64,000 nucleotides of DNA from Deltaproteobacteria bacterium (GCA_030694465.1 JAUXYJ010000042.1:62001-126000); one strand, 5' to 3'. Counted from the stretch's first letter, positions 50,667 through 59,593 are shown. The notes: generated by a model from the letters alone, not told the origin. Program-made: numbers and translations.

Positions 50667-51578
50667 TCAGCGCGCGCCAAACGGGTTCTCTTGCGGCAAC
50701 CCGCTGTCGACCTCGGGATGGCCGTCGTCACGCTTCTCGGGCTCGCGCTTCTCGGGCGCTGCGGGCTCGCGCGCTTCACTCTCGGCCTCGTCGTTCTTCG
50801 CGCGGCTCTTGCTGCGCAAGTAGATCGAAGGAAACACTTGGCTCGAGTCCCCTTCGTAGAAGCGCACATAGTCGACGACCCTGCGGATCGCGAGGTACTC
50901 GCGGCGAAAGAGCGTAAACATCCGGTCTCGCACGGCGAGGGCGATCGAGCTCTCCGCGGTCACGGCGGCGTTTTCGACGAGCGCGGTGCGCAAGCGAAGC
51001 GCGAGGGCCGAGACTTGCTTCTGCTCGTCCTCGGACATGATGATGCGATCGCCCAGGGAAGCGCGCAGCTCGCTGAACAGATCCGCGACGGACGTGAGCG
51101 CGATGCCGAGGGAGGTTGGCGACGCGTTGGCGTTCTTGAGCGACTCGACCGTGGTGTCTTTCACGAGTCCGCGACCGACGTAGCCGGTCAGGTCCGAGAT
51201 GGCGATTCCGAGGACGCGCTGGCCTTCGGACACGAGCGCCTCGACCTCTGCGGACTTCGACATCGTGTTGCGGATGCGCAGAAAGCGCGCCTGGGCAAAG
51301 GTGAGCGCGTTGGCGTAACGCTCGAAGCTGTCGAACGTGGCGAGATCGAACAGGGGAAGCTCCGCGCGTTTGGCGGCCACGAGCGCGCGCACCGCAGAGA
51401 TCACGGTGAGAGAGCTCACGACGGCGTCGCCAATGTCGGTGGTCGCGCGGACGACCTGGTCTTCAGCGAGGGCGTTGGCTTCGGCGAGCGTGTGCTCGAA
51501 CGCGTCGCGAACGACGTCGCGCTCGGGGGCGGCGGATGGACAGGCGTGAACGATGGGCGAGACGACCTTGGTTTCCAT
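50667..51578 (-). CDS. Helical protein of unknown function
   Basis: 303 residues from ATG 51578. Nearly all-helical up to ~240 (e.g. 'VRDAFEHTLAEANALAEDQ', 'TFDSFERYANALTFAQARFLRI'), then 'LFRREYLAIRRVVDYVRFYEGDSSQVFPSIY', then a charged, disordered tail of ~50 residues rich in Glu, Arg and Pro. No signal. Family not recognised. It is 49 bases upstream of the truncated ATPase on the same strand and downstream of the 42-bp repeat array, which lies in its promoter side. Confidence 0.6.
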   Translation of the reverse strand: METKVVSPIVHACPSAAPERDVVRDAFEHTLAEANALAEDQVVRATTDIGDAVVSSLTVISAVRALVAAKRAELPLFDLATFDSFERYANALTFAQARFLRIRNTMSKSAEVEALVSEGQRVLGIAISDLTGYVGRGLVKDTTVESLKNANASPTSLGIALTSVADLFSELRASLGDRIIMSEDEQKQVSALALRLRTALVENAAVTAESSIALAVRDRMFTLFRREYLAIRRVVDYVRFYEGDSSQVFPSIYLRSKSRAKNDEAESEAREPAAPEKREPEKRDDGHPEVDSGLPQENPFGAR

Positions 51579-52055
51579 GACTCAGTGCTCCGGTTGCGGG
51601 TGCGCGCGGGACACCTGGACCACCCAAGTGACCGTCGCAGCGCACTGGTCGTGGCGCGGTGCTCGGAGTTGCGGGCGCGGGGGAGATTTCTTTCGCGCGA
51701 CGCCGTTTGGGTCGAAGAACGGCGCTCTAGGGCATTGATTGATGGGCGACGGCGGGTGTCGAGCAGCCGGAGGGCGTTAATCAATGGGGTGCGGCAGTGG
51801 GGACCTTCGCTGAGGGCGTTAATCCATGGGGTCCGCGGGTGGCCGAGCGGGCGGAGGGCATTGATTCATGGGGTGCGGCGGTGGGGACTTTCGCTGAGGG
51901 CGTTAATCAATGGGGTCCGCGGATCGGGAGGTGGGCGGAGGGCATTGATTGATAGAAACGGGTCCCCGCGGCGTCGCTTTGCACGGCGCAACCGGGAACG
52001 TTGGGGGGAGCTTCCGGGGCGGGGCATCTCGAGCCAGCGGTTTCAGCTTGAGTGT
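51579..52055. other. Intergenic region with a six-copy array
   Basis: 477 bases between the helical protein (minus) and a gene lacking a normal 5' end (plus). Open frames run across it on the plus strand, but only as a continuation of antisense sequence. The 42-bp-period array (51730-51956) fills nearly half. Confidence 0.6.
51730..51956. repeat. Six-copy direct repeat with exact 42-bp period
   Basis: The core GGGC(A/G)TT(G/A)AT-x-x-ATGGGG starts at 51730, 51772, 51814, 51856, 51898 and 51940. The intervening ~24 bases alternate between two families (TGCGGC...TTCGCTGA and TCCGCG...GGGCGGA), so the array has an 84-bp superperiod. Forty-two bases is four helical turns, so all cores face the same side of DNA, as in protein-binding arrays. 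Cores vary slightly and spacers repeat, so it is not CRISPR. Confidence 0.9.
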
Positions 52056-53402
52056 GTGCGCCAAGGCTCGGCAGCCTCGGCGCAGGTCGACGGCGATTTC
52101 GTTGGCTGCCTGCCCGGTACCACGCCGCCTGCTGAGCGATGTCTCTGCCACTTTCCCACGGATCTCTCGTGCCTCTCGGCGACCTCGTGGATCGCCCGCT
52201 ACGACCAGCCCCGAGCTGGCGGCCTCTTTGGCACGGTCCCCTACACGGCCGCAGACAACGGCCCAGCTCAGCTTGTGTCCGTCGCGCCGTTTGATGCACC
52301 GATTCGCTCGGCTCGCAATTACGACCACGGGCTATGCTGGGTGGATCAGCCGTTGTCTGGGCTCTCGGCTCAGCTCGCCACAGCGCTGTTGCCGCAGTTC
52401 TTTGCGCTTGTGAATGGCGACACACGGATTCTGCAGAGCTCGAATTTTCGGGTGAGCGCGCAGACTGGCCCCTGGTTGCGCGGAAGCAGTACCGCTGCAG
52501 CGAGTGTGCAAGACCGGCTGCTCATCCGCGTGGATGCACGCGCGGACGCGACGCTCCCCGGGGCGCTCGGGGTGCCCTTCGATGCTGAGCTAAGAGGTGA
52601 CACGACGCTGCGCTTCTCGCTCGGGATCGCCCCCCGGACTGTCGGCTCCCGCACCTGGAACGACGTCTTTGTCCAAAACCTCGAGGCCCGCGGCACGGCC
52701 GACCCCGAGTACCAAGGCCTCCTCGAAGCCCTCAACATCAGCGGTGGCCTCGCCGACGCGATGCGCGCTCAATTCAGAGCGCTCTTTGCCGATCAGATCA
52801 ACGCGGCGCTGACGCTCATTGTGCGCCCGGATATTAGCCGTTCAGAGGGGCCGATCGCGATGTGCTCGACAAGCGCTTCGCCCTCGGCGCAGCTGGCGCA
52901 GTGCATTGCGGATCCCGCGACGCAGAGCCTGCTGGGGCTGATTAACGTCGGCAGGGCTCCCACGGATTTGCTCACGGGCAGTGACCTGTTCGCTGGCGAG
53001 GGCTCGGGATGCTTCAATCCGTGCGCGTTGCCGATTAGCGTGACGGGTCCTTTTAGGGGCCAACTACCAGACCCTATGAGTACTCCGCTCGCCGACGTAT
53101 GCGTGATCAGGCTCAATCCGAAACGTCTCAACATTACCCCGACTCAGTTGCAGATGGTCCTTAGCGACCGGCCAAGCGAAGTCGATGAACGTCTCGTTCG
53201 GCAGCTTACGGCGGTCTCGCGCATTGGTTCAACACCGCCGGGAAGCCCCGTTTTCAGATGCGACAATACGCCTCCATCACCAACCTTTGCCTCTCGATCG
53301 TTTTCGGCGGTCCCGAGGCAGGTCCAGTGTGGTGGTGCCAACAGCGATGTGGTGCCCTGTAGAGCTCCGGTGCTCCAACCTGCACTTTCCACCTGTCGCT
53401 AA
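52056..53402 (+). CDS. Unknown secreted-type protein, 5' end probably lost
   Basis: 448 residues if started at GTG 52056, which is only the last likely start before the coding part; there is no signal peptide and no ribosome-binding site. The sequence 'SAQVDGDFVGCLPGTTPPAERCLC' looks like the beginning of a mature secreted protein with its signal removed. The body has ten or more scattered Cys, beta-rich segments ('DRLLIRVDARADATLPG', 'GDTTLRFSLGI') and a Cys-rich end. The family is not recognised. Taken with the scars nearby, it is likely a 5'-truncated gene. Confidence 0.5.
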   Translation: MRQGSAASAQVDGDFVGCLPGTTPPAERCLCHFPTDLSCLSATSWIARYDQPRAGGLFGTVPYTAADNGPAQLVSVAPFDAPIRSARNYDHGLCWVDQPLSGLSAQLATALLPQFFALVNGDTRILQSSNFRVSAQTGPWLRGSSTAAASVQDRLLIRVDARADATLPGALGVPFDAELRGDTTLRFSLGIAPRTVGSRTWNDVFVQNLEARGTADPEYQGLLEALNISGGLADAMRAQFRALFADQINAALTLIVRPDISRSEGPIAMCSTSASPSAQLAQCIADPATQSLLGLINVGRAPTDLLTGSDLFAGEGSGCFNPCALPISVTGPFRGQLPDPMSTPLADVCVIRLNPKRLNITPTQLQMVLSDRPSEVDERLVRQLTAVSRIGSTPPGSPVFRCDNTPPSPTFASRSFSAVPRQVQCGGANSDVVPCRAPVLQPALSTCR

Positions 53403-53411
53403 GTTTACAGC

Positions 53412-54224
53412 ATGATGCGCAAAGCTGTCTCGCTCTTGGCGCTCGCGACGCTGGCGCTTGGATGCGGTCAGTCTGTCACGCCCTCGGTGGACGTGGTGAC
53501 CTTGTCCGATGTGGCTGTGAGCGAGAGCGACGCAGGAGATTCACTCTTTCGCGAGTCTCCGAGTTGTCCGCTGCCACTTGCTCGGTGCGCCCAACACGGT
53601 GATCCCTGTGTGTGCGGACAGTGCCGTGGCGTTGTTAACACGGGGGCCACTCAACGGTACTGCATGCCTGACCTGGGTGTGTTGCATAGCCCGTTTTCAG
53701 CGGGCTGCTTTGGTCGCTACCGCAACGTGTGTTCGGGTAGGGGCGTCGCTTGCCTCAACACGCCCAACGAGATGTTTGGCGGCAATTGTCTCGATCTGCC
53801 GACGTGCCTCTGGCTTCGGGATCAAGTGGTCGCTTGGCGAGGCATGAGCGGCGTAGACCGGTGCCTGTACTCGGACGGGACTGAGGTGGTTCAGGCGGCG
53901 ATTGCGCGCGCCGAATGCACGATTAACGGGATGACACGGTGTGGGTATGGCTGCGACGCGTGTCCGTCGGGACAGAGCTGCATGTTCGTCTCAGAGCGCA
54001 GTCCCACTGGGATTTGCCTCACCAACGCAGGAGCCAACGGCGTCGCAGGGTGCAATGGCGCTGCGCCCAGGACGCTCTGCCCCAATGGTAGCGGCTGTGT
54101 GGTTCCGCTTGCAGAGAGCGGCAACGAAGACCGCGTCGGGGCGTGCGCTCCCTACGCCCAATGTGACCAAGCACAACGCAACGATCCTGCGCGGTATCGC
54201 TGCCTCGGAGACCTCCATGAATAG
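53412..54224 (+). CDS. Cys-rich lipoprotein (tandem paralog 1)
   Basis: 270 residues. Lipoprotein signal MMRKAVSLLALATLALGC. About 24 Cys in the mature part, including 'CGYGCDACPSGQSCMFVSERSPTGIC', 'PCVCGQCRG' and 'CSGRGVACL', so disulfide-rich and extracytoplasmic. The next gene is a paralog that shares the 'C-x2-C-P-x-G-Q-x-C-x6-SERSPTG-x-C' block. It overlaps that gene by 8 bases. Function unknown. Confidence 0.8.
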   Translation: MMRKAVSLLALATLALGCGQSVTPSVDVVTLSDVAVSESDAGDSLFRESPSCPLPLARCAQHGDPCVCGQCRGVVNTGATQRYCMPDLGVLHSPFSAGCFGRYRNVCSGRGVACLNTPNEMFGGNCLDLPTCLWLRDQVVAWRGMSGVDRCLYSDGTEVVQAAIARAECTINGMTRCGYGCDACPSGQSCMFVSERSPTGICLTNAGANGVAGCNGAAPRTLCPNGSGCVVPLAESGNEDRVGACAPYAQCDQAQRNDPARYRCLGDLHE

Positions 54225-55092
54225 ACTGGCAGTGTGTCTTCTGTTTGCTGCGATTTCGGCCTGCAGCGCCGATCCAGGTCTCGTCGATGGAGCTCGCGTG
54301 GACGCTTCGTTGAGTGACGGCGGTGCCTCGGAGAGGGACGGGGCGTCAGTCTGTGCACCGCCTTTGAGAACGTGCGGCCGTGATCTCTCGTGCACGGCGC
54401 CTTCGACTCTGACGTGCCCGGTTAATTGTCTCGGACTCAGTGTGTTTCCCTTCGATCCAATAGAGCCCGAAAATCGCACGCGAGGGATTTGCGCGAACAG
54501 CGGGGCCCCTCCGTCGCAATGGTTTCCCAGTGATTTCTGTGCTCATTGGGCAGGGTTTGTGTGCTGGCGCGAGGGGACAGCGTGTTGGACAGACACGCAG
54601 ACATTGGCGCGTCTACGCCCCGATGGGGAGCGCTATGGCGATCCATGCCTACCCATTCGAGACTGCTTGCAGCTGCCCGAGGTTGCGCGGGGGCAGTTGC
54701 GGGCGGGTGAGCACTTGGCGCAGTGCACGTACTCGGACCTCACGCTTGTGCAAACGGGCGTGCGGGGGCCCGCAGAGTGCACCTCTGTGGACGGGACTTT
54801 TACCTGCGGCGAGGGGTGCGAGGTGTGCCCGATGGGCCAAGCGTGTCGATACAACTCCGAGCGATCGCCCACTGGGCTCTGCGCGAACACGTTTGGCGCA
54901 TGCGGCGAGTGGCCCACCCGCCTCGCGTGCACGAATGCGGCGGACGCATGCGTGCGGCCCATTCGTGGCGCGGTCGATGGGTTTACCGATGCGCAGCGCC
55001 ACGGGATGTGTCTGCCCCTTGCGCGCTGTCGTGCGATCGCCGCCCGGTTTGCCACGACTTTTCGCTGCGACGAGACCCTGGTCACGCCCTGA
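54217..55092 (+). CDS. Cys-rich lipoprotein (tandem paralog 2)
   Basis: 291 residues from ATG 54217, with GGAG 6 bases upstream inside the end of paralog 1. Lipoprotein signal MNRLAVCLLFAAISAC, then a linker 'DASLSDGGASERDGA'. About 25 Cys, with 'CGEGCEVCPMGQACRYNSERSPTGLC' matching the neighbour. Same layout, so a local duplication. Function unknown. Confidence 0.82.
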   Translation: MNRLAVCLLFAAISACSADPGLVDGARVDASLSDGGASERDGASVCAPPLRTCGRDLSCTAPSTLTCPVNCLGLSVFPFDPIEPENRTRGICANSGAPPSQWFPSDFCAHWAGFVCWREGTACWTDTQTLARLRPDGERYGDPCLPIRDCLQLPEVARGQLRAGEHLAQCTYSDLTLVQTGVRGPAECTSVDGTFTCGEGCEVCPMGQACRYNSERSPTGLCANTFGACGEWPTRLACTNAADACVRPIRGAVDGFTDAQRHGMCLPLARCRAIAARFATTFRCDETLVTP

Positions 55093-55278
55093 GCGCGTGG
55101 AGAGGGGGCCAGGGCCCCTGGGGGATGCCGTCCGCACCTCGCCCCTATATTTCTCTCACCCAGTGAGCAACCACGGGCTGCCTCGCGCAGATAGGGGCGC
55201 TCGTTCGCAACCGGGCCGCCCTTGTCTGGCGCTGGTTGCTCCCGCAACGCTCTTCTCGACGCAACCGAGGTGTCTCCC

Positions 55279-56343
55279 ATGACCGTCTCCGCCGCCCGCC
55301 GCAGCCCCAGCAGCCCCATGACCGAGGGGCCTGACGCCACCGCGACCCCCACGCCCACTGCGACCGTCCACACCCACGCCGCGCGGGGAGCCCAGCGCGC
55401 CACCACCCACGCAGCCCAGCCCGACGTGTTCGAGGGGCACAGCGCTCCGGCGATCGGGCAGCGGGTCACCCGCCCAATGGGCGACAACGCCGCCGTGTGC
55501 GCACCCCGAGAGCCCGACGAGGCCGTCGCGACACGCTTTCGCGCCATGCTCGCTAGCGGAAGCACGCCGCACATCGCCCCCGCGCCGCCCTTGCCCCACC
55601 GCGACGGCGCGACGGTGCTTCGCGAGCTCAATGCCCCACGCGCGACGCTCTCTGCGGGCGAACAGCGGCTGGCCAGCGCAGACCTCGCGCCCATCACGGG
55701 CTATGTGATGCCACGACTGATGCACGCGCTCGAGGGCGCCGCGGGTGTGCACACGAGCTCGGTTGCCCACGCTGGGATCGAGCTCGCGCTGCATGGCTTG
55801 GTCGAGGGCGCAGGGCACATGCTCCAGCACGCGGGCGCCCACGCGCTGACTGCGAGGGGAGCGTCGCTGTGGGGTCCAGTCGGGGCGACCTTGGTCTCGT
55901 ACGCGCTGCTCACCGATGCGCTCGTAGGGTCGGTGATCGAGACCGCGTGCAGGCTCAACAACGGGACGCTGCCGCCCTCGCACGCGGTGCAGCAGTTTAT
56001 TCGCGATCACAGCGCTGAGATCCTCGCGCAGACGCAGTCACGCATGGAGGCGCACGCAGAGCGGCAGTTTAGCGCGGGAGTCCAAGCGGGGGCCCGAGGC
56101 GAGCCGCTCGCGCGCGGGAGCAACCCGGCCGAGGCCGCGGGCTATCGCGCAGGGATCGCGTACCGTCGTGAGCACGGGTGCGCGTTTGACACGAGCATGC
56201 AGCAGCTTAGGGTGCTGCAAGACGTGACGCGTGGGACCGACCGAGACGCGCGCGTCGGGGTCCGTCCCCTGAGCGCTCAGCCCGAGCGCCCCGCTGGGGT
56301 CACCACCGAGCGCGAGATGCGCGGCTGGCTCGAAGGGCTGTGA
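55279..56343 (+). CDS. Protein of unknown function, His/Ala-rich helical core
   Basis: 354 residues from ATG 55279, with GAGG 8 bases upstream. Residues 1-100 are low-complexity (Thr, Pro, Ala). Residues ~140-230 form helices with many small residues and His ('LMHALEGAAGVHTSSVAHAGIEL', 'GHMLQHAGAHALTA', 'GATLVSYALLTDALVG'), perhaps a membrane-associated bundle. 'AEAAGYRAGIAYRREHG' and a soluble tail follow. No family recognised. The next gene begins 11 bases after its stop, so the two form a small operon. Confidence 0.6.
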   Translation: MTVSAARRSPSSPMTEGPDATATPTPTATVHTHAARGAQRATTHAAQPDVFEGHSAPAIGQRVTRPMGDNAAVCAPREPDEAVATRFRAMLASGSTPHIAPAPPLPHRDGATVLRELNAPRATLSAGEQRLASADLAPITGYVMPRLMHALEGAAGVHTSSVAHAGIELALHGLVEGAGHMLQHAGAHALTARGASLWGPVGATLVSYALLTDALVGSVIETACRLNNGTLPPSHAVQQFIRDHSAEILAQTQSRMEAHAERQFSAGVQAGARGEPLARGSNPAEAAGYRAGIAYRREHGCAFDTSMQQLRVLQDVTRGTDRDARVGVRPLSAQPERPAGVTTEREMRGWLEGL

Positions 56344-56354
56344 AGGAGATCCCG

Positions 56355-56759
56355 ATGACGTACCGAAGCTCTCCAGCGACAACCCAAGAGTCTGTCTCGC
56401 TGCCTCTCGACCGCCCCTGGGCGCTTATGGTTGGCGGGCTCTTGTCCGTGGTCGGCGTGACCGCCGCGCGGGTCGCCAACCGTGCGTGGCCGGGGCCGTT
56501 GTGGCTCCTCGCGGGTGGCGTCGCGGTGCTCTTGTCCGTGGTGGCGCTCGTCGGGTGGTGGCGTGCGCGGGCGCGCTTTCTCGCGTCGATTGCGCCGCTC
56601 AACGTGGGCGCTCAGGCGTCGCAGCGCGAGGCCCCGAGAGCGCAAGAGGACCGCCGCCGTGAGGCCAAGCAGACCCGAAACGAGTGGCTCGCGCTTGGCT
56701 TTGGGTTGGCGTTGGCGTTGACCTACGTTGGGTATGCTCTCTGCGATTTTGGGCGCTAG
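56355..56759 (+). CDS. Small membrane protein of unknown function
   Basis: 134 residues from ATG 56355, preceded by GAAGGAG. Three hydrophobic helices: 'ALMVGGLLSVVGVTAARVA', 'LWLLAGGVAVLLSVVALVGWW' and a C-terminal 'WLALGFGLALALTYVGYAL'. Between the second and third is a charged segment rich in Arg and Gln. It follows the previous gene by 11 bases; the pair may act together. No family recognised. Confidence 0.65.
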   Translation: MTYRSSPATTQESVSLPLDRPWALMVGGLLSVVGVTAARVANRAWPGPLWLLAGGVAVLLSVVALVGWWRARARFLASIAPLNVGAQASQREAPRAQEDRRREAKQTRNEWLALGFGLALALTYVGYALCDFGR

Positions 56760-56780
56760 CGCGACGAGGTCGCAGCGCGC

Positions 56781-57182
56781 TCAAGAGCCCAGAACGAAGC
56801 CCACGAGCGCGAGAAACGCGCCGGCGAGTCCCAAGCCCAATACGAGCAGGCCCAAGCCAAACTGCTTGCGCACAACCGCCGTGATCCCGCCGATGGTCGC
56901 GACGAGGCTGCACACGAGCGAGACCAAGGTTGGGACCGCCAGCATCTCCCAGCCTGCGCTGCGACCGCGAAAGCCTGCGATCAAGAACACCATCATCCCA
57001 GCCAAGAGCCCGATCACTCCGGCCGCGATCGAGCCCGTCGGGGCCTTGGGCTGCGTCCCCGCGTGCATGATCATTTGTTGCTGCGGATACCCCTGCTGCG
57101 GATACCCCTGCTGGGGATATTGCGGCTGCTGGTATTGGGGGTGCTGGGGATAGTGCGGAGGCTGCTGGTTGGGAGGCTGCAT
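56781..57182 (-). CDS. DUF4190-like small membrane protein with Gln/Pro/Tyr repeats
   Basis: 133 residues from ATG 57182; a TTG at 57209 is possible too. The N-terminal ~40 residues are Pro/Gln/Tyr-rich with a repeated P-Q-Q-G-Y unit. Two or three membrane helices follow ('AAGVIGLLAGMMVFLIAGF', 'VPTLVSLVCSLVATIGGITAVV', 'LGLLVLGLGLAGAFLALVGFVLG'), as in DUF4190-type proteins. The disordered part should be cytoplasmic. Function unknown. Confidence 0.65.
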   Translation of the reverse strand: MQPPNQQPPHYPQHPQYQQPQYPQQGYPQQGYPQQQMIMHAGTQPKAPTGSIAAGVIGLLAGMMVFLIAGFRGRSAGWEMLAVPTLVSLVCSLVATIGGITAVVRKQFGLGLLVLGLGLAGAFLALVGFVLGS

Positions 57183-57241
57183 ACTTAGGGTGGAGGCGGT
57201 ATCAGACAACCGCGCCGACCGCTACGGAGCGAGCGAGAAGG

Positions 57242-58375
57242 TCAGGTCTGCATGGGCTTTGGCTGCGTAGAGAGCAGCGCGAGGGCTGCGGATTTCCACG
57301 CGGCGTCGATCGGGTGAAATCGGTCGGCGTGGCTCGCTTCGGAGACGTGGGCGGCGAGCTCGTGCCACGGCAGCGCTGGCTCGCCCCATGAGACAGCGCT
57401 CACTGGGCGCGCGTCCGCGACGGTGACCTCGATGCCACGCCCCTCGATCCACACGCACCATGTCGCGATGCTGGTGTTGCGCTGGTAGGCGAGCCGAGTG
57501 TCCAAAAGCGCGTCGCCCAGGGCGCGCACAGCCCGCTCTGCTTCGTCTACCAGAGCCCGGGTAGTTGCGTCGATCAGTCTGGATTTAGCCTGAGGATTCG
57601 CAAAGAGAGCCTGCGCTGCGATCACTGACGCGAGGTGCTCACTCGCGGGGATCACGTGAGGCAGACGCGCAGAGCCACTGAAAAAATGGACCCACACGAA
57701 CAAGCTCCCGGTGGTGCATCCGTGGGAAGCGTCGGCGGGTCCGACAAAGCGAGCGCGGTCACCCTGCAGCGCAGCCATCAGCGCGCGTTGTTGCGTGAGG
57801 TGTGTGCGGGCTCGCTCGGCCATCGCGCGGTGGTGTTCGGTGGACGCGATCACCGAATCTCGCGCAATCGGCAGGGTCTGCAGCAGCGCGAGGGCCTCGG
57901 GGTCGAGCCGCTCGACGCGCGTCCATGCGCTGGGCGTCGCGCAGATCCAGTACAGGTCGACCCCGTCTCCGACCACGGTGCTCGCTTGCTGCGATTCAAC
58001 GGTGGGGTACCAACGACAGAGCGCGACCGCGCCCTCGCGAACCCGCGCGAGGGTCTGCACGGTGTCCACGGTGTCTTGCGCTTGGCTCATCGCGGTCCAT
58101 GGGCGCACGGTCTCGCGTCCCCGTTCTGCATACGCACGCAGCGTAGCGCAGAGGGCGTCGTGCGAGAGCTCCGTGCGTTCGGTGCCTCCGTAGCGGCCGT
58201 GCCCGCTCTCGTATGCGAACCAATGATCACACCGGACGTAGCGCCCGAAGCCCAGCGATTGCAGCGTCGAGCGCTCTGTCTCGCAGTGTGACATCGCGGT
58301 CTCGGGCACTCGCAAGGGCACGCCTAGATCGAGCAGCGCACACTGGGTGTCGATCCATCGCTCAAGGGTCTCCAT
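57242..58375 (-). CDS. Protein of unknown function
   Basis: 377 residues from ATG 58375. Cytoplasmic (no signal or membrane segment). Trp/His/Cys-rich N-terminal half ('YVRCDHWFAYESGHGRYGGTE', 'GDGVDLYWICATPSAWTRVE') and a helical second half with 'EHHRAMAERARTHLTQQRALM' and 'GSLFVWVHFFSGSARLPHVIP'. No family recognised. Confidence 0.55.
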   Translation of the reverse strand: METLERWIDTQCALLDLGVPLRVPETAMSHCETERSTLQSLGFGRYVRCDHWFAYESGHGRYGGTERTELSHDALCATLRAYAERGRETVRPWTAMSQAQDTVDTVQTLARVREGAVALCRWYPTVESQQASTVVGDGVDLYWICATPSAWTRVERLDPEALALLQTLPIARDSVIASTEHHRAMAERARTHLTQQRALMAALQGDRARFVGPADASHGCTTGSLFVWVHFFSGSARLPHVIPASEHLASVIAAQALFANPQAKSRLIDATTRALVDEAERAVRALGDALLDTRLAYQRNTSIATWCVWIEGRGIEVTVADARPVSAVSWGEPALPWHELAAHVSEASHADRFHPIDAAWKSAALALLSTQPKPMQT

Positions 58376-58414
58376 GCGCGAGATCCTAGCGAATTGTCGG
58401 GTCTTTGCGTGCGC

Positions 58415-59593
58415 TCAGCCAGGGATGATCGTGGGGCAGCCGTAGAGCACCTGCACGCGAGCGGCACCGGCCTCGGACGCGCGGATCTCTTCGCACACGG
58501 GCCCATAGAACAAGATCGACCGCATCGAGGGGCTGTAGTCCCAGCCGTTGGACCGCGTGCGATCGCGCGGGACCACCCGGACGACGCCGGTGGGCGAGGT
58601 GTAGCGAACGTTGACCAGGTTGGGGTCGGCCGTGCTTGGGTCGATGGTGTCGAGTGCGTATTCGCAGGTGCTCGTGCGGCCACGGATGGCGTCGAGCGCC
58701 ATGTCGAGGTCGCGCTCAAAGTTCGCGTCGGCGATCGAGTAGTGACACGTGGTGCTGGTGCACCCGGGCGCGCGCTCGGTGCCGGCGGCGGTTGCGATGG
58801 ACGAGAGAAACGCGTTAGAGGCGTCGGGGGTTCCGATGGAGAAGGTGCGCACGACGGGCATGCCCGAGACGCCCGCGCGCACGGACGAGAGCACCGATGC
58901 CGTCGCGAGCCGCTCGACCTCGGCCAAACACGGCATGTCCGTGGGGTCACAGCGCCCGCGCCCAGTGCAGTCAAACGTGGGCAGCCCATCGGTGATCATC
59001 ACCACGTAGCGTGTGGGTGCGGTCACGCCCATGAGCGCGCGCATTTGCGCGATGGCGCCAGGCATTGCGCAGGCCATCGGGGTGCGCCCCGTGGCGGCGG
59101 TCATCGCGATTTTACTGAGCAATTGCGCACGGTTACCCGACAAAGGCCCCACGGGTACCGACGCCCTCGTGTAGTTACTCGCGCTGTCCCCCGCCGTCGG
59201 AACGCTGACCAAGTCCGTCGGAAAAAACATCAGCCCGACCTGGGTCTCAGGTGGCAATCGCATGACCAAGCGCGTGAGCGCTCGCTGCGCGGCGACCCAG
59301 CGTGAGACCCCCGCGGCGGTCGGGTCGTTCATCGAGTTGGATCGGTCGACCAAGAGCATGAGCGAGGCTGGCGCGCGCGTGGTCGAGAAGTCTTGCGATG
59401 CACATGCAGCATCGGGGTCCAGCGTCGTCCCGCCGTCGCGAGGCCCTGGGCTGCCGTCCCCGTTGCCTCCTGCGCCGTCACTGAGCGTCGCGTCGCCCGA
59501 ACGCGCGTCCGTGCGCCTCCCGCTGTCGCCCGGAGGGTTGACGTCCTCTGCACAATTCACAAGCAAGACCAGCGCGAGGGCCCAACGCTTCAT
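58415..59593 (-). CDS. von Willebrand factor A-domain lipoprotein
   Basis: 392 residues from ATG 59593 (MKRWALALVLLVNC, lipobox VNC). A Gly/Asp-rich linker (~25-65) leads into a vWA domain with the MIDAS motif DRSNSM, Thr in 'ATGRTPM' and Asp in 'MITDGLPTFDC'. So a divalent metal can bind and support protein adhesion. Extra Cys pairs ('CTGRGRCDPTDMPC', 'CTSTTCHY') are probably disulfides. The C-terminal ~90 residues are a beta-rich extension with three Cys. Likely surface or periplasmic adhesion protein. Confidence 0.88.
   Translation of the reverse strand: MKRWALALVLLVNCAEDVNPPGDSGRRTDARSGDATLSDGAGGNGDGSPGPRDGGTTLDPDAACASQDFSTTRAPASLMLLVDRSNSMNDPTAAGVSRWVAAQRALTRLVMRLPPETQVGLMFFPTDLVSVPTAGDSASNYTRASVPVGPLSGNRAQLLSKIAMTAATGRTPMACAMPGAIAQMRALMGVTAPTRYVVMITDGLPTFDCTGRGRCDPTDMPCLAEVERLATASVLSSVRAGVSGMPVVRTFSIGTPDASNAFLSSIATAAGTERAPGCTSTTCHYSIADANFERDLDMALDAIRGRTSTCEYALDTIDPSTADPNLVNVRYTSPTGVVRVVPRDRTRSNGWDYSPSMRSILFYGPVCEEIRASEAGAARVQVLYGCPTIIPG

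Noticed and set aside
51730-51956. CRISPR array
   Set aside because: Spacers fall into two repeated families instead of being unique, repeat cores vary, and no cas gene is nearby.
49953-52055. One long plus-strand open frame that would extend the gene at 52056 upstream by about 700 codons
   Set aside because: Its first part is Arg/Gly/Val-rich antisense of the ATPase fragment and the helical-protein gene on the minus strand, both of which have convincing protein features; it then crosses the repeat array. High G+C keeps such frames open.
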